DNA from: Lutimaribacter_A marinistellae
Lineage (GTDB): Bacteria > Pseudomonadota > Alphaproteobacteria > Rhodobacterales > Rhodobacteraceae
Assembly (NCBI RefSeq): GCF_042648365.1
Contig: NZ_JBHRXI010000017.1
Coordinates: 310,001-374,000 of the forward strand
Direction of reading: 5' to 3'
DNA length: 64,000 nucleotides
Part shown: positions 45,416 through 53,608 of the stretch, piece by piece
How positions within the stretch are numbered: position 1 is the stretch's first letter
Layout: every line of letters begins with the position of its first letter
Program-made: the position numbers and the translations under genes
Notes under the pieces: generated by a model
Told to the model about the DNA's origin: nothing
Database searches by the model: none
The model's input: the letters and a program-made list of their open reading frames with translations, nothing else

Positions 45416-45505
45416 TAGTCAGGCTTCATCTGCGTGAGTATCTTTAATTGGATAAATGGTCTGCCGGCGCTTAGTCAAACCGTGTATCGCGCCGGAGTTC
45501 GCCAG
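45416..45505 (+). promoter_or_regulatory. lysE: argP-lysE divergent promoter region
   Basis: The 90 bases between the divergent starts contain an AT-rich block (TATCTTTAATTGGATAAATG) within an otherwise GC-rich region, suited to an ArgP site and promoter elements. A GGAG lies 9 bases before the lysE ATG. No exact operator consensus is claimed. Confidence 0.5.
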
Positions 45506-46102
45506 ATGACCGTTTCACTTGCCGCCGGGTTCTTTCTCGGCTTCAGCCTTATCCTTGCCATCGGGGCGCAGAACGCCTTTGTCCTGCGGCAGGGGCTGCG
45601 GCGGGAGCATGTCTTTGTCATCTGCCTGACCTGTGCGCTGTCCGACGCGGTTCTCATCGCGGCAGGGGTGGCCGGGTTCGGAAGCCTGGCCGAGCGGCTC
45701 CCCTGGTTGGAAACGGCGATGCGGATCGGTGGCGCGGGCTTTTTGATCTGGTATGGGTTGCGCAGCCTTGCATCGGCCTGGCGTGGCGGGGCGGTCATGG
45801 ATGTCGGGAACGGCGCAGGAACGGGTTTGCGCTCGGCGTTGCTGACGGTTCTGGCTTTCACCTGGCTTAACCCGCATGTCTATCTCGACACCGTCGTGCT
45901 GATCGGTTCGATCTCGGCCCAGTACGAGCGCCTTCCGTTTGCGATCGGCGCAATGGTGTCGAGTTTCGTCTTTTTCTTCTCGCTGGGTTACGGGGCCGGT
46001 TTACTGGCGCCGCTCTTTGCCCGTCCGGCAGCGTGGCGGGTGCTGGACACGCTGGTGGGCCTGACGATGCTGGGGATTGCCGTGAAACTCCTTGTCATGT
46101 GA
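45506..46102 (+). CDS. lysE: LysE family amino-acid exporter
   Basis: A 198-residue inner-membrane exporter of basic amino acids. About six hydrophobic segments are visible, with AAGFFLGFSLILAIGAQNAF at the start and LAFTWLNPHVYLDTVVLIGS, the conserved LysE signature. ArgP would activate it when lysine or arginine accumulates. The frame is open further upstream, but the ATG at 45506 matches the family start. Confidence 0.93.
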   Translation: MTVSLAAGFFLGFSLILAIGAQNAFVLRQGLRREHVFVICLTCALSDAVLIAAGVAGFGSLAERLPWLETAMRIGGAGFLIWYGLRSLASAWRGGAVMDVGNGAGTGLRSALLTVLAFTWLNPHVYLDTVVLIGSISAQYERLPFAIGAMVSSFVFFFSLGYGAGLLAPLFARPAAWRVLDTLVGLTMLGIAVKLLVM

Positions 46103-46142
46103 AGGGTTGCCCCGGCGCCCGAATGGGTGTTCAACGGGTCTC

Positions 46143-47051
46143 ATGGCGAGTGTTGTTCCCAATTCGCGCCCGGTTGCGGGCGTGCTGTGGATGCTGGCGG
46201 CGGGATTTTCCTTTGTCGCGCTGACCGCGTTGGTCAAGCTGCTGGGGACCGAGCTGCATCCGGTGCAGACCGCCTTTCTGCGTTATGTTCTGGGCCTTAT
46301 CTTCTTTCTTCCAGCGTTGAGGATGATCCTCGCGACCAAGCTGACGCGCAGGCACTGGACGCTGTTCGGTGTGCGCGGTGCATTGCATTCGGTGGGCGTG
46401 GTGTTGTGGTTTTTCGCCATGGCGCGCATCCCGCTGGCCGAGGTCACGGCAATGAATTACCTGACGCCGGTTTATGTCACGCTGGGGGCGGCGCTGTTTC
46501 TGGGCGAGAAGTTCGCGCTGCGACGGGTTGCGGCGATCGGCGTGGCGGTCATCGGGGCCTTCATCATCCTGAGGCCCGGCTTTCGGGAATTGGAACCGGC
46601 GCATCTTGCCATGCTGGGCACGACGCTGGTTCTGGGTGGCTCGTACCTGCTGGCCAAGGTCACGGTGGACGAGATCGACCCGGCGGTGGTGGTGGCGCAA
46701 CTGTCGCTTTGGGTGACGCTGGCCCTGTTGCCGCCGGCCATCGCGGTCTGGACGCCGCCAAGCTGGTACGAGCTGTTCATCCTGCTGTGCGTGGCCTTTT
46801 TCGCGACGGCGGGACATTATTTCATGTCGCACGCTTTGCGTGCGGCCCCTGTCGCGGTGACACAGCCCGTCACCTTCCTGCAATTGCTCTGGGCCACGCT
46901 TCTGGGTGCCTTCGCCTTTGGCGAGCCGGTCGATATCTGGGTGGTCGCGGGCGGCACTCTGATCGTCAGCGCGGTGAGTTTCATCGCGTGGCGCGAAGCC
47001 GTGCTGAAAAGGCGGGCGATTACGCCGCCCGCGATGCTGACTAAGTTGTGA
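46143..47051 (+). CDS. DMT/EamA family transporter
   Basis: A 302-residue inner-membrane protein with ten predicted helices in two EamA repeats: LWMLAAGFSFVALTALVKLL with HPVQTAFLRYVLGLIFFLPA in the first, then LGTTLVLGGSYLLAKVTVDE and PVTFLQLLWATLLGAFAFGE in the second. Substrates of this family vary, and none can be assigned. The start at 46143 (MASVVPNSRP) fits the family; upstream codons in frame are unlikely. Confidence 0.88.
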   Translation: MASVVPNSRPVAGVLWMLAAGFSFVALTALVKLLGTELHPVQTAFLRYVLGLIFFLPALRMILATKLTRRHWTLFGVRGALHSVGVVLWFFAMARIPLAEVTAMNYLTPVYVTLGAALFLGEKFALRRVAAIGVAVIGAFIILRPGFRELEPAHLAMLGTTLVLGGSYLLAKVTVDEIDPAVVVAQLSLWVTLALLPPAIAVWTPPSWYELFILLCVAFFATAGHYFMSHALRAAPVAVTQPVTFLQLLWATLLGAFAFGEPVDIWVVAGGTLIVSAVSFIAWREAVLKRRAITPPAMLTKL

Positions 47052-47072
47052 GGGTGCCGGGACTTCGGGTTG

Positions 47073-47089
47073 TTGATTGACGAGTCAAT
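47073..47089. promoter_or_regulatory. betI: Palindromic BetI-like operator
   Basis: ATTGAC-GA-GTCAAT (47076-47089) is a perfect inverted repeat within TTGATTGACGAGTCAATAAA, closely resembling known BetI boxes, which carry TTGA/TCAA half-sites around a short spacer. It lies 47 bases upstream of the betI ATG, so BetI probably represses its own operon when choline is absent. Confidence 0.7.
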
Positions 47090-47135
47090 AAAAACCACCT
47101 AGCCTTTTCGCGTGTGCAGCGTGAAAGGTTGAGCT

Positions 47136-47708
47136 ATGCCGAAACTTGGGATGGAGCCGCTTCGGCGGGATGCGATCGTAAAAGCGACGATTGCCGAGTT
47201 GGGCGTGCAGAAATCGCTGGATGTCACGGTCAGCCAGATCGCCCGGCGCGCCGGCATTTCGAGCGCCCTGGCCCATCACTATTTCGGCGGCAAGGACCAG
47301 ATATTCCTGGCCGCGATGCGCCGGATCCTGACCGATTTCGGGGCCGAGGCCCGGTCCGAGTTGCGTAGCGCCGCCCCCGAAGACCGCGCTGCGGCGATTA
47401 TCCGGGCGTGTTTCGCGCAATCCTGCTTTACGCCCGACGTGATCGCGGCATGGATGACCTTCTATGTGCTGGCGCAGACCAATCCGCAGGCGCTGCGACT
47501 TTGGCAGATTTACCAGTCGCGGCTGCGGTCGAACCTCGTTCATGCGCTGCGCGGGCACGTGGATGACCCGGTCGAGGATGCAGCAACGCTCGTCGCGTTG
47601 ATCGACGGGCTTTACATTCGGGCAGCACTGGAAGCGCCGGATGCGCCGGAGCGCGCTGTCGATCAGGGCCTGCGCGTGTTGGACAGGCTGCTGAAGGTGG
47701 GGCGCTGA
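47136..47708 (+). CDS. betI: TetR-family choline-responsive repressor
   Basis: A 190-residue TetR regulator. The HTH reads TVSQIARRAGISSALAHHYF with GKDQIFLAAMRRIL. The ligand domain includes TPDVIAAWMTFYVLAQTNPQ and ALIDGLYIRAAL, the BetI signature. It represses betaine-synthesis genes and is released by choline. Its gene is followed after 6 bases by betA and preceded by a palindromic operator. Confidence 0.93.
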   Translation: MPKLGMEPLRRDAIVKATIAELGVQKSLDVTVSQIARRAGISSALAHHYFGGKDQIFLAAMRRILTDFGAEARSELRSAAPEDRAAAIIRACFAQSCFTPDVIAAWMTFYVLAQTNPQALRLWQIYQSRLRSNLVHALRGHVDDPVEDAATLVALIDGLYIRAALEAPDAPERAVDQGLRVLDRLLKVGR

Positions 47709-47714
47709 ATCATA

Positions 47715-49373
47715 ATGGAAGCGGATTTCGTGATTGTCGGCGCAGGCTCGGCTGGCTGCGCCATGGCCTATCGGCTGAGCGAGGCGGGCGCCTCGGTTCT
47801 GGTGATCGAGCATGGCGGCACCGATGCGGGGCCCTTCATCCAGATGCCCGCGGCGCTGTCCTACCCGATGAACATGAAGCGCTATGACTGGGGGTACCGG
47901 TCCGAGCCCGAGCCGCATCTGAACAACCGCAGGCTTGCCTGTCCGCGCGGCAAGGTGATCGGCGGATCGTCCTCGATCAACGGGATGGTCTATGTGCGCG
48001 GTCACGCGATGGACTATGACACATGGGCCGAGATGGGAGCCGATGGATGGTCGTATGCCGATGTGCTGCCCTATTTCAAACGTATGGAAACCTGGCATGA
48101 TGGCGGGCAGGGGGGCGACCCGGCCTGGCGCGGCACCGACGGCCCGCTGCATATCACGCGCGGCCCACGCGACAACCCGCTGTTCCATGCCTTCGTCGAG
48201 GCCGGTAGGCAGGCGGGCTACGAGGTCACCGGCGATTACAACGGCGAACAGCAAGAAGGGTTCGGCCCGATGGAGCAGACCGTCTGGCGCGGGCGGCGCT
48301 GGTCGGCGGCCAATGCCTATCTGCGGCCTGCTCTCAAGCGTGAAAATTGCGCGCTGGTGAACGGGCTGGCCTGCCGGGTGGTGTTGGAAGAGGGCCGCGC
48401 GCGCGGGGTCGAGGTCGAACAGGGCGGCAAGCGGCAGGTCATCCGTGCCCGCCGGGAGGTGGTTCTGGCGGCCTCATCGATCAACTCGCCGAAGCTCTTG
48501 ATGCTGTCGGGGATCGGGCCGGGCGCGCATCTGGCCGAGCATGGGATTGACGTGGTCGCAGACCGCCCCGGCGTGGGGCAGAACCTGCAGGATCATCTGG
48601 AGCTTTATATCCAGATGGCATCGCGTCAGCCGATCACGCTCTACCGGCACTGGAACCTGTTCGGCAAGGCACGGATCGGGGCGCAGTGGTTGTTTACCAA
48701 GACCGGGCTTGGAGCGTCGAACCAGTTCGAAAGCGCGGCCTTCATCCGGTCGAAGGCCGGGGTGCCCTATCCCGATATCCAGTATCATTTTCTGCCCATC
48801 GCCGTTCGCTATGACGGGCAGGCCGCGGCCGAAGGGCACGGTTTCCAGGCGCATGTCGGGCCGATGCGCTCCCCCTCGCGCGGGTCGGTCAGCCTGCGGT
48901 CCGGCCGGGTAAAGGAAGCTCCGGTCATTCGGTTCAACTACATGAGCCATGAACAGGACTGGGAGGATTTCCGCACCTGTATCCGCCTGACGCGCGAGAT
49001 TTTCGGGCAGGACGCGTTCAAGCCCTATGTCGGCAAGGAGATCCAGCCGGGGACAGAGGCACAAAGCGACGCCGCGCTGGATGCGTTCATCGCGGATCAT
49101 GCCGAAAGTGCATATCACCCCTGTGGTACATGCCGGATGGGCCGGTCAGACGATGCGGGGGCCGTGGTCGACGGACAGGCGCGTGTGATCGGGGTCGACG
49201 GGCTGCGCGTGGCGGACAGTTCGGTCTTTCCGCAGATCACCAACGGGAACCTGAACGCGCCGTCGATCATGGTGGGTGAAAAGGTTTCGGATCACCTGTT
49301 GGGCCGCGACCCGCTGCCGCGCGCGAACGAGCGTCCGTGGGTGCATCCCGACTGGCAGCAGGCACAGCGATAG
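47715..49373 (+). CDS. betA: Choline dehydrogenase
   Basis: A 552-residue GMC oxidoreductase that oxidises choline to betaine aldehyde. The FAD-binding start reads FVIVGAGSAGCAMAYRL. GMC signatures are PRGKVIGGSSSINGMVYVRG and VVLAASSINSPKLLMLSGIG. The C-terminal active-site His region is SAYHPCGTCRMG and GNLNAPSIMVGEKV. No betB or betC follows, so betaine aldehyde oxidation must be encoded elsewhere. Confidence 0.95.
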   Translation: MEADFVIVGAGSAGCAMAYRLSEAGASVLVIEHGGTDAGPFIQMPAALSYPMNMKRYDWGYRSEPEPHLNNRRLACPRGKVIGGSSSINGMVYVRGHAMDYDTWAEMGADGWSYADVLPYFKRMETWHDGGQGGDPAWRGTDGPLHITRGPRDNPLFHAFVEAGRQAGYEVTGDYNGEQQEGFGPMEQTVWRGRRWSAANAYLRPALKRENCALVNGLACRVVLEEGRARGVEVEQGGKRQVIRARREVVLAASSINSPKLLMLSGIGPGAHLAEHGIDVVADRPGVGQNLQDHLELYIQMASRQPITLYRHWNLFGKARIGAQWLFTKTGLGASNQFESAAFIRSKAGVPYPDIQYHFLPIAVRYDGQAAAEGHGFQAHVGPMRSPSRGSVSLRSGRVKEAPVIRFNYMSHEQDWEDFRTCIRLTREIFGQDAFKPYVGKEIQPGTEAQSDAALDAFIADHAESAYHPCGTCRMGRSDDAGAVVDGQARVIGVDGLRVADSSVFPQITNGNLNAPSIMVGEKVSDHLLGRDPLPRANERPWVHPDWQQAQR

Positions 49374-49491
49374 AATAACCGGGGATCGGTTGAAAAAACC
49401 CGCCCGATGTCCAATTGATTTGATCCGGGTCAAAGTCTGGCCAGCGGGCTTTCCCTAGCCTGTGGTCCAACGCAAAGTAAGGAGCGAACAG

Positions 49492-49731
49492 ATGTCTCAC
49501 ACCCCCCATGAACTCGCCGCGGAATTTCCCGACAAGGTCGAGCTCATGCATCGTCTGAAGCAGGACGATTCGCATTTCGCGCGGCTTTTCGACGAGTATC
49601 ACGAGATCAACCGCAGCGTTCACCGGGCCGAGACCAATATCGAACCGATGGAGGAGCTGGCCGAGGTCGATCTGCGCAAGAAGCGCGCCGCGCTGAAGGA
49701 CGAGATCTGGTCGATCCTGTCGAAAGCCTGA
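49492..49731 (+). CDS. YdcH family (DUF465) small protein
   Basis: A 79-residue helical protein, FPDKVELMHRLKQDDSHFAR then FDEYHEINRSVHRAE and LRKKRAALKDEIWSIL, the DUF465/YdcH pattern. It is probably a cytosolic coiled coil; function is unknown. GTAAGGAG precedes the ATG at 49492. A strong terminator follows. Confidence 0.88.
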   Translation: MSHTPHELAAEFPDKVELMHRLKQDDSHFARLFDEYHEINRSVHRAETNIEPMEELAEVDLRKKRAALKDEIWSILSKA

Positions 49732-49765
49732 CGGCAGGAGGCTCGGGCCTCATCCGAGAATCTAG

Positions 49766-49798
49766 CCGCCCGGTCCCGCGATGGACCGGGCGGTTTTT
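49766..49798 (+). terminator. Rho-independent terminator after the YdcH gene
   Basis: CCGCCCGGTCC (49766-49776) pairs perfectly with GGACCGGGCGG (49783-49793) around a 6-base loop and is followed by TTTTT. Confidence 0.93.
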
Positions 49799-49918
49799 CC
49801 TTTCACGCATGCGCATCTGGCCTCCCGTGGCGTCCGCTCGGCAAACTGGGCTTCACCTTACCCGGATGTGGCGGCTAGTCTGGCCACCTGACCTGTCACC
49901 ACCATCACGGGAATCGCC

Positions 49919-50311
49919 ATGACGCTGAAAGAAACCGCTCTTGCCCTTCGCGAAAATGCCTATGCGCCCTATTCGCGGTTCAAGGTGGGGGCCGCGCTGC
50001 GTTCTGCATCGGGTGCCGTCTATGGCGGATGCAATGTCGAGAACGTCGCCTATCCCGAGGGAACCTGTGCCGAGGCGGGTGCCATTGCCGCGATGGTTGC
50101 GGGCGGTGAAACCCGACTGGTCGAGGTCTATGTCGTTGCGTCAAGCCCCGAGCCGGTGCCGCCCTGCGGTGGGTGCCGGCAGAAACTGGCAGAGTTCGGC
50201 GCGCCCGACACTCCGGTGACGTTGGCCACTGCCGACGGGGTCGAACGCAAGACGACGATCGGCGCGCTCTTGCCCGGGGCCTTTGGCGCGGACCACATGG
50301 CGGGGAGCTGA
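49919..50311 (+). CDS. cdd: Cytidine deaminase
   Basis: A 130-residue zinc enzyme converting cytidine and deoxycytidine to uridine forms. Zinc motifs are GTCAEAGAIAAM (Cys and catalytic Glu) and PPCGGCRQKLAEF (two Cys). The N-terminus YAPYSRFKVGAAL is typical. It starts a salvage operon: the deoA start lies 5 bases after its stop. Confidence 0.94.
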   Translation: MTLKETALALRENAYAPYSRFKVGAALRSASGAVYGGCNVENVAYPEGTCAEAGAIAAMVAGGETRLVEVYVVASSPEPVPPCGGCRQKLAEFGAPDTPVTLATADGVERKTTIGALLPGAFGADHMAGS

Positions 50312-50316
50312 CCGTC

Positions 50317-51624
50317 ATGGATGCACGTGCAATCATTGGAGCGCTGCGGCGCGGGCAGGTCCCGAGTGCCGAGCAACTGGCTTGGTTCGCCGAGGGCCTT
50401 GCAGATGGCGGGGTCAGCGATGCGCAGGCAGGGGCCTTTGCCATGGCGGTCTGCATGGGAAGCCTTGGCGAGGCGGGGCGCACTGCGCTGACGCTTGCAA
50501 TGCGCGACAGCGGCGATGTGCTGAGCTGGAATCTCGATGGGCCAGTGATCGACAAGCACTCCACCGGCGGGGTCGGAGACTGCGTTTCGCTGATCCTTGC
50601 GCCCGCGCTGGCCGAATGCGGGGCCTACGTGCCGATGATCTCGGGGCGCGGGCTGGGACATACCGGCGGGACGCTCGACAAGCTCGAAGCGATCCCGGGC
50701 GTCACGACGCAGGTCAGCGAGGAGAGGCTGCACCAGATCCTGCGGGAAACCGGCGCGGCCATCGTCGGGGCATCGGCCCGTGTCGCCCCGGCGGACAAGC
50801 GGCTCTATGCCATCCGGGACGTGACCGCGACGGTGGACAGCCTCGACCTCATCACCGCTTCGATCCTGTCAAAGAAGCTGGCCGCAAGCCCCGATGCGCT
50901 GATCTTGGACGTAAAGCTTGGCAGCGGGGCCTTCATGAAGACGCTGCATGCCGCGCGCGAGCTGGCCGAGGCGTTGACGCGCACCGCCAATGCCGCCGGT
51001 TGTCGGACCGCCGCGATGATCACGGATATGAGCCAGCCGCTTGCCCCGAGCCTTGGCAACGCGCTCGAGGTGGCAGAGGTGATGCGCGTGCTGACAGGCG
51101 GGGCAGATAACCGTCTGGCGCAGCTGACGGCACTGCTAGGCGGCGCCCTGCTGGACACGGCGGGGATCGCCAAATCGGCCGAAGCAGGCGCCGAGCAGAT
51201 CCGCGATGTGATCCGCAGCGGGGCAGCGGCCGAACGGTTCGGCCGCATGATGGCAGCTGTCGGAGGCCCCGTGCATTTCGTCGACACGTGGGAGCGGTTC
51301 CTGCCCGAGGCCAACGTGATCCAGGAGGTGACCGCGCGCGAAGCGGGCTATGTCACCGCGATCGACGGCGAGGCGCTTGGCCTTGCCGTGGTCGCGCTGG
51401 GCGGCGGTCGGCAGGTCGAAAGCGACACGATCGACCCGGCGGTGGGCATGTCGAACATGGTGGCGCTGGGCGACAAGGTCAGCAAGGGCACACCGCTCGC
51501 CCGCATCCACGCATCGCGCGAGGATGCAGCGCGGCGGGCCGAGGCGGCGTTGCGCAAGGCGGTCACAATCGGGCCGCAGCGGGTAACACCGCCCAAGCTG
51601 GTGCATGAAAGGGTCGGGGGATGA
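50317..51624 (+). CDS. deoA: Thymidine phosphorylase
   Basis: A 435-residue phosphorylase releasing thymine and deoxyribose 1-phosphate. The signature DKHSTGGVGDCVSLILAPAL binds phosphate. ISGRGLGHTGGTLDKLEAIP is the second conserved block and SLDLITASILSKKLA follows. The ATG at 50317 lies 5 bases after cdd. Its stop overlaps the deoB start (ATGA). Confidence 0.95.
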   Translation: MDARAIIGALRRGQVPSAEQLAWFAEGLADGGVSDAQAGAFAMAVCMGSLGEAGRTALTLAMRDSGDVLSWNLDGPVIDKHSTGGVGDCVSLILAPALAECGAYVPMISGRGLGHTGGTLDKLEAIPGVTTQVSEERLHQILRETGAAIVGASARVAPADKRLYAIRDVTATVDSLDLITASILSKKLAASPDALILDVKLGSGAFMKTLHAARELAEALTRTANAAGCRTAAMITDMSQPLAPSLGNALEVAEVMRVLTGGADNRLAQLTALLGGALLDTAGIAKSAEAGAEQIRDVIRSGAAAERFGRMMAAVGGPVHFVDTWERFLPEANVIQEVTAREAGYVTAIDGEALGLAVVALGGGRQVESDTIDPAVGMSNMVALGDKVSKGTPLARIHASREDAARRAEAALRKAVTIGPQRVTPPKLVHERVGG

Positions 51625-52832
51625 GCCGCGCCTTTCTGGTGGTGATGGATTCGGTCGGGATCGGCGGAGCGCCTGATGCGGATCGTTTCTTTAACGGGAC
51701 CGTGCCGGACACCGGCGCGAACACCCTTGCCCATATCGCGCAGGCCTGTGCCGAAGGCAGGGCCGAGGATGGGCGCAGCGGGCCGCTTTGCCTGCCCAAT
51801 CTGGATGCGCTGGGGCTGGGCGCCGCGGTCCGCCTCGCCTCGGGCGATCCGACGCCGGGGCTGGATGCGACCCCTTCAGGCATGTGGGGCAGCGCCCGCG
51901 AAAGCTCCCCCGGCAAGGACACGCCCTCGGGCCACTGGGAACTGGCAGGCCTGCCAGTGCCCTGGGATTGGCATTATTTCCCGAATACGGAACCTGCCTT
52001 CCCCGAGATTGTGACGCAGGCCGCCGCGCAGGCGGCGGGCACCGCGGGCATTCTCGGCAATTGCCATGCCTCGGGCACCGAGATCCTTGCAAGGCTCGGT
52101 GCCGAACATCTGAGGACCGGCTGGCCCATCTGCTATACCTCCGCCGACAGCGTGTTCCAGATCGCCGCACATGAAGAGGCATTCGGGCTCGAGCGGCTTC
52201 TGGACATGTGCCGCAGCCTTGCGCCCACGCTTCACGCGATGAAGGTGGGCCGCGTGATCGCGCGACCCTTTGTCGGGTCGCCCGAAACCGGGTTCACCCG
52301 GACCACGAACCGCCGCGATTTCGCGATTGCTCCGCCTGCGCCGGTCTTGACGAACTGGGTGCAGGAGGCTGGTGGGACCGTGCATGCCGTCGGCAAGATC
52401 GGCGACATCTTTTCCATGAGCGGAATCGACGACGTGGTCAAAGGCAGCGACGCCGAATTGATGAAGCATCTCGCGCAACTGGTGGACACGGCCGAGGGCG
52501 GAAGCCTGACATTCGCGAATTTCGTCGAATTCGACAGCCTCTATGGCCACCGTCGCGACATCTGCGGATATGCCCGCGCACTGGAGTGGTTCGACCGGGA
52601 GATAGGTGCGATTGTGCAAAGCCTGAAGCCAGGCGACATGATGGTCCTGACTGCCGACCATGGAAACGATCCGTCATGGACCGGAACAGATCACACGCGT
52701 GAGCAAGTCCCGGTGCTCGTCGCAGGGTTGGGCGCGGGCGAGGTCGGGCAGGTGGCCTTTGCCGACGTGGCGGCCAGCATCGCCGATCACCTTGGCATAC
52801 CGGCCCGGGGTCCGGGGCGCAGTTTCCTTTGA
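51621..52832 (+). CDS. deoB: Phosphopentomutase
   Basis: A 403-residue metalloenzyme of the alkaline-phosphatase superfamily, interconverting (deoxy)ribose 1- and 5-phosphates. The N-terminal metal site is LVVMDSVGIGGAPDAD. The nucleophile Thr region is SPGKDTPSGHWE. The C-terminal metal site is LTADHGNDPSWTGTDHTRE. It is coupled to deoA by ATGA and processes the sugar phosphate deoA makes. Confidence 0.95.
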   Translation: MSRAFLVVMDSVGIGGAPDADRFFNGTVPDTGANTLAHIAQACAEGRAEDGRSGPLCLPNLDALGLGAAVRLASGDPTPGLDATPSGMWGSARESSPGKDTPSGHWELAGLPVPWDWHYFPNTEPAFPEIVTQAAAQAAGTAGILGNCHASGTEILARLGAEHLRTGWPICYTSADSVFQIAAHEEAFGLERLLDMCRSLAPTLHAMKVGRVIARPFVGSPETGFTRTTNRRDFAIAPPAPVLTNWVQEAGGTVHAVGKIGDIFSMSGIDDVVKGSDAELMKHLAQLVDTAEGGSLTFANFVEFDSLYGHRRDICGYARALEWFDREIGAIVQSLKPGDMMVLTADHGNDPSWTGTDHTREQVPVLVAGLGAGEVGQVAFADVAASIADHLGIPARGPGRSFL

Positions 52833-52896
52833 CCGGGTTGCCAGCGACCCCGCGCTGCCCTTAGAACACGCGCGAGATCAACAGCGGAGAGCACCC

Positions 52897-53529
52897 ATGT
52901 CCGAGCATCTGACCGTCGTCGACCACCCGCTGGTTCAGCACAAGCTTACCCTGATGCGGGACAAGGGCGCCTCGACCGCCGAATTCCGGAGGCTGCTGAA
53001 CGAGATCACCATGCTGCTCGCCTACGAGATCACGCGTGAGATGGACCTGACCACCCGTCAAATCGAGACCCCGATGGAGGAGATGGACGCGCCCATTCTC
53101 GCCGGCAAGAAACTGGCGCTGATCTCGATTCTGCGGGCGGGCAACGGGATGCTCGACGGGGTGTTGGAACTGATCCCCTCGGCCCGTGTCGGCTTTGTCG
53201 GGTTGTATCGTGACGAGGAGACGCTGAAGCCGGTGCAGTATTACTTCAAGGTGCCCGAGGGGCTGAAGGACCGGCTCGTGATTGCGGTCGACCCGATGCT
53301 GGCCACCGGCAACAGTTCGGCGGCCGCGATCGACCTTTTGAAAGAGCAAGGCGCGACCGACATTCGCTTCCTCTGTCTGCTGGCTGCGCCCGAGGGGGTG
53401 GCACGCATGAAAGAGGCGCATCCCGACGTGCCGATCGTCACGGCTTCGCTCGATCGCGAGCTCAATTCCAAGGGCTACATCCTGCCCGGGCTGGGCGATG
53501 CGGGTGACCGGATGTTCGGAACGAAATAG
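52897..53529 (+). CDS. upp: Uracil phosphoribosyltransferase
   Basis: A 210-residue enzyme joining uracil and PRPP to UMP. The PRPP-binding loop is VIAVDPMLATGNSSAAAID, and LISILRAGNGMLDGVLELIP and SKGYILPGLGDAGDRMFG are further signatures. It follows deoB after 64 bases and completes the salvage route: cytidine and thymidine are degraded to bases and sugar phosphate, and uracil is recovered. The ATG at 52897 is preceded by a GGAGAG. Confidence 0.95.
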   Translation: MSEHLTVVDHPLVQHKLTLMRDKGASTAEFRRLLNEITMLLAYEITREMDLTTRQIETPMEEMDAPILAGKKLALISILRAGNGMLDGVLELIPSARVGFVGLYRDEETLKPVQYYFKVPEGLKDRLVIAVDPMLATGNSSAAAIDLLKEQGATDIRFLCLLAAPEGVARMKEAHPDVPIVTASLDRELNSKGYILPGLGDAGDRMFGTK

Positions 53530-53608
53530 GACGAAATCAAGGCAACTCAATCCTTTACTCGCCACGGGGTTCCGTGTCATCCTCCTTCCACATCTTGTGG
53601 GGGATGTC

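Noticed and set aside
43208..45418. Very long plus-strand open frame (over 700 codons) opposite thrS and argP
   Set aside because: It is the antisense shadow of two confidently identified genes in GC-rich DNA; composition is Gly/Val/His-rich with no domain.
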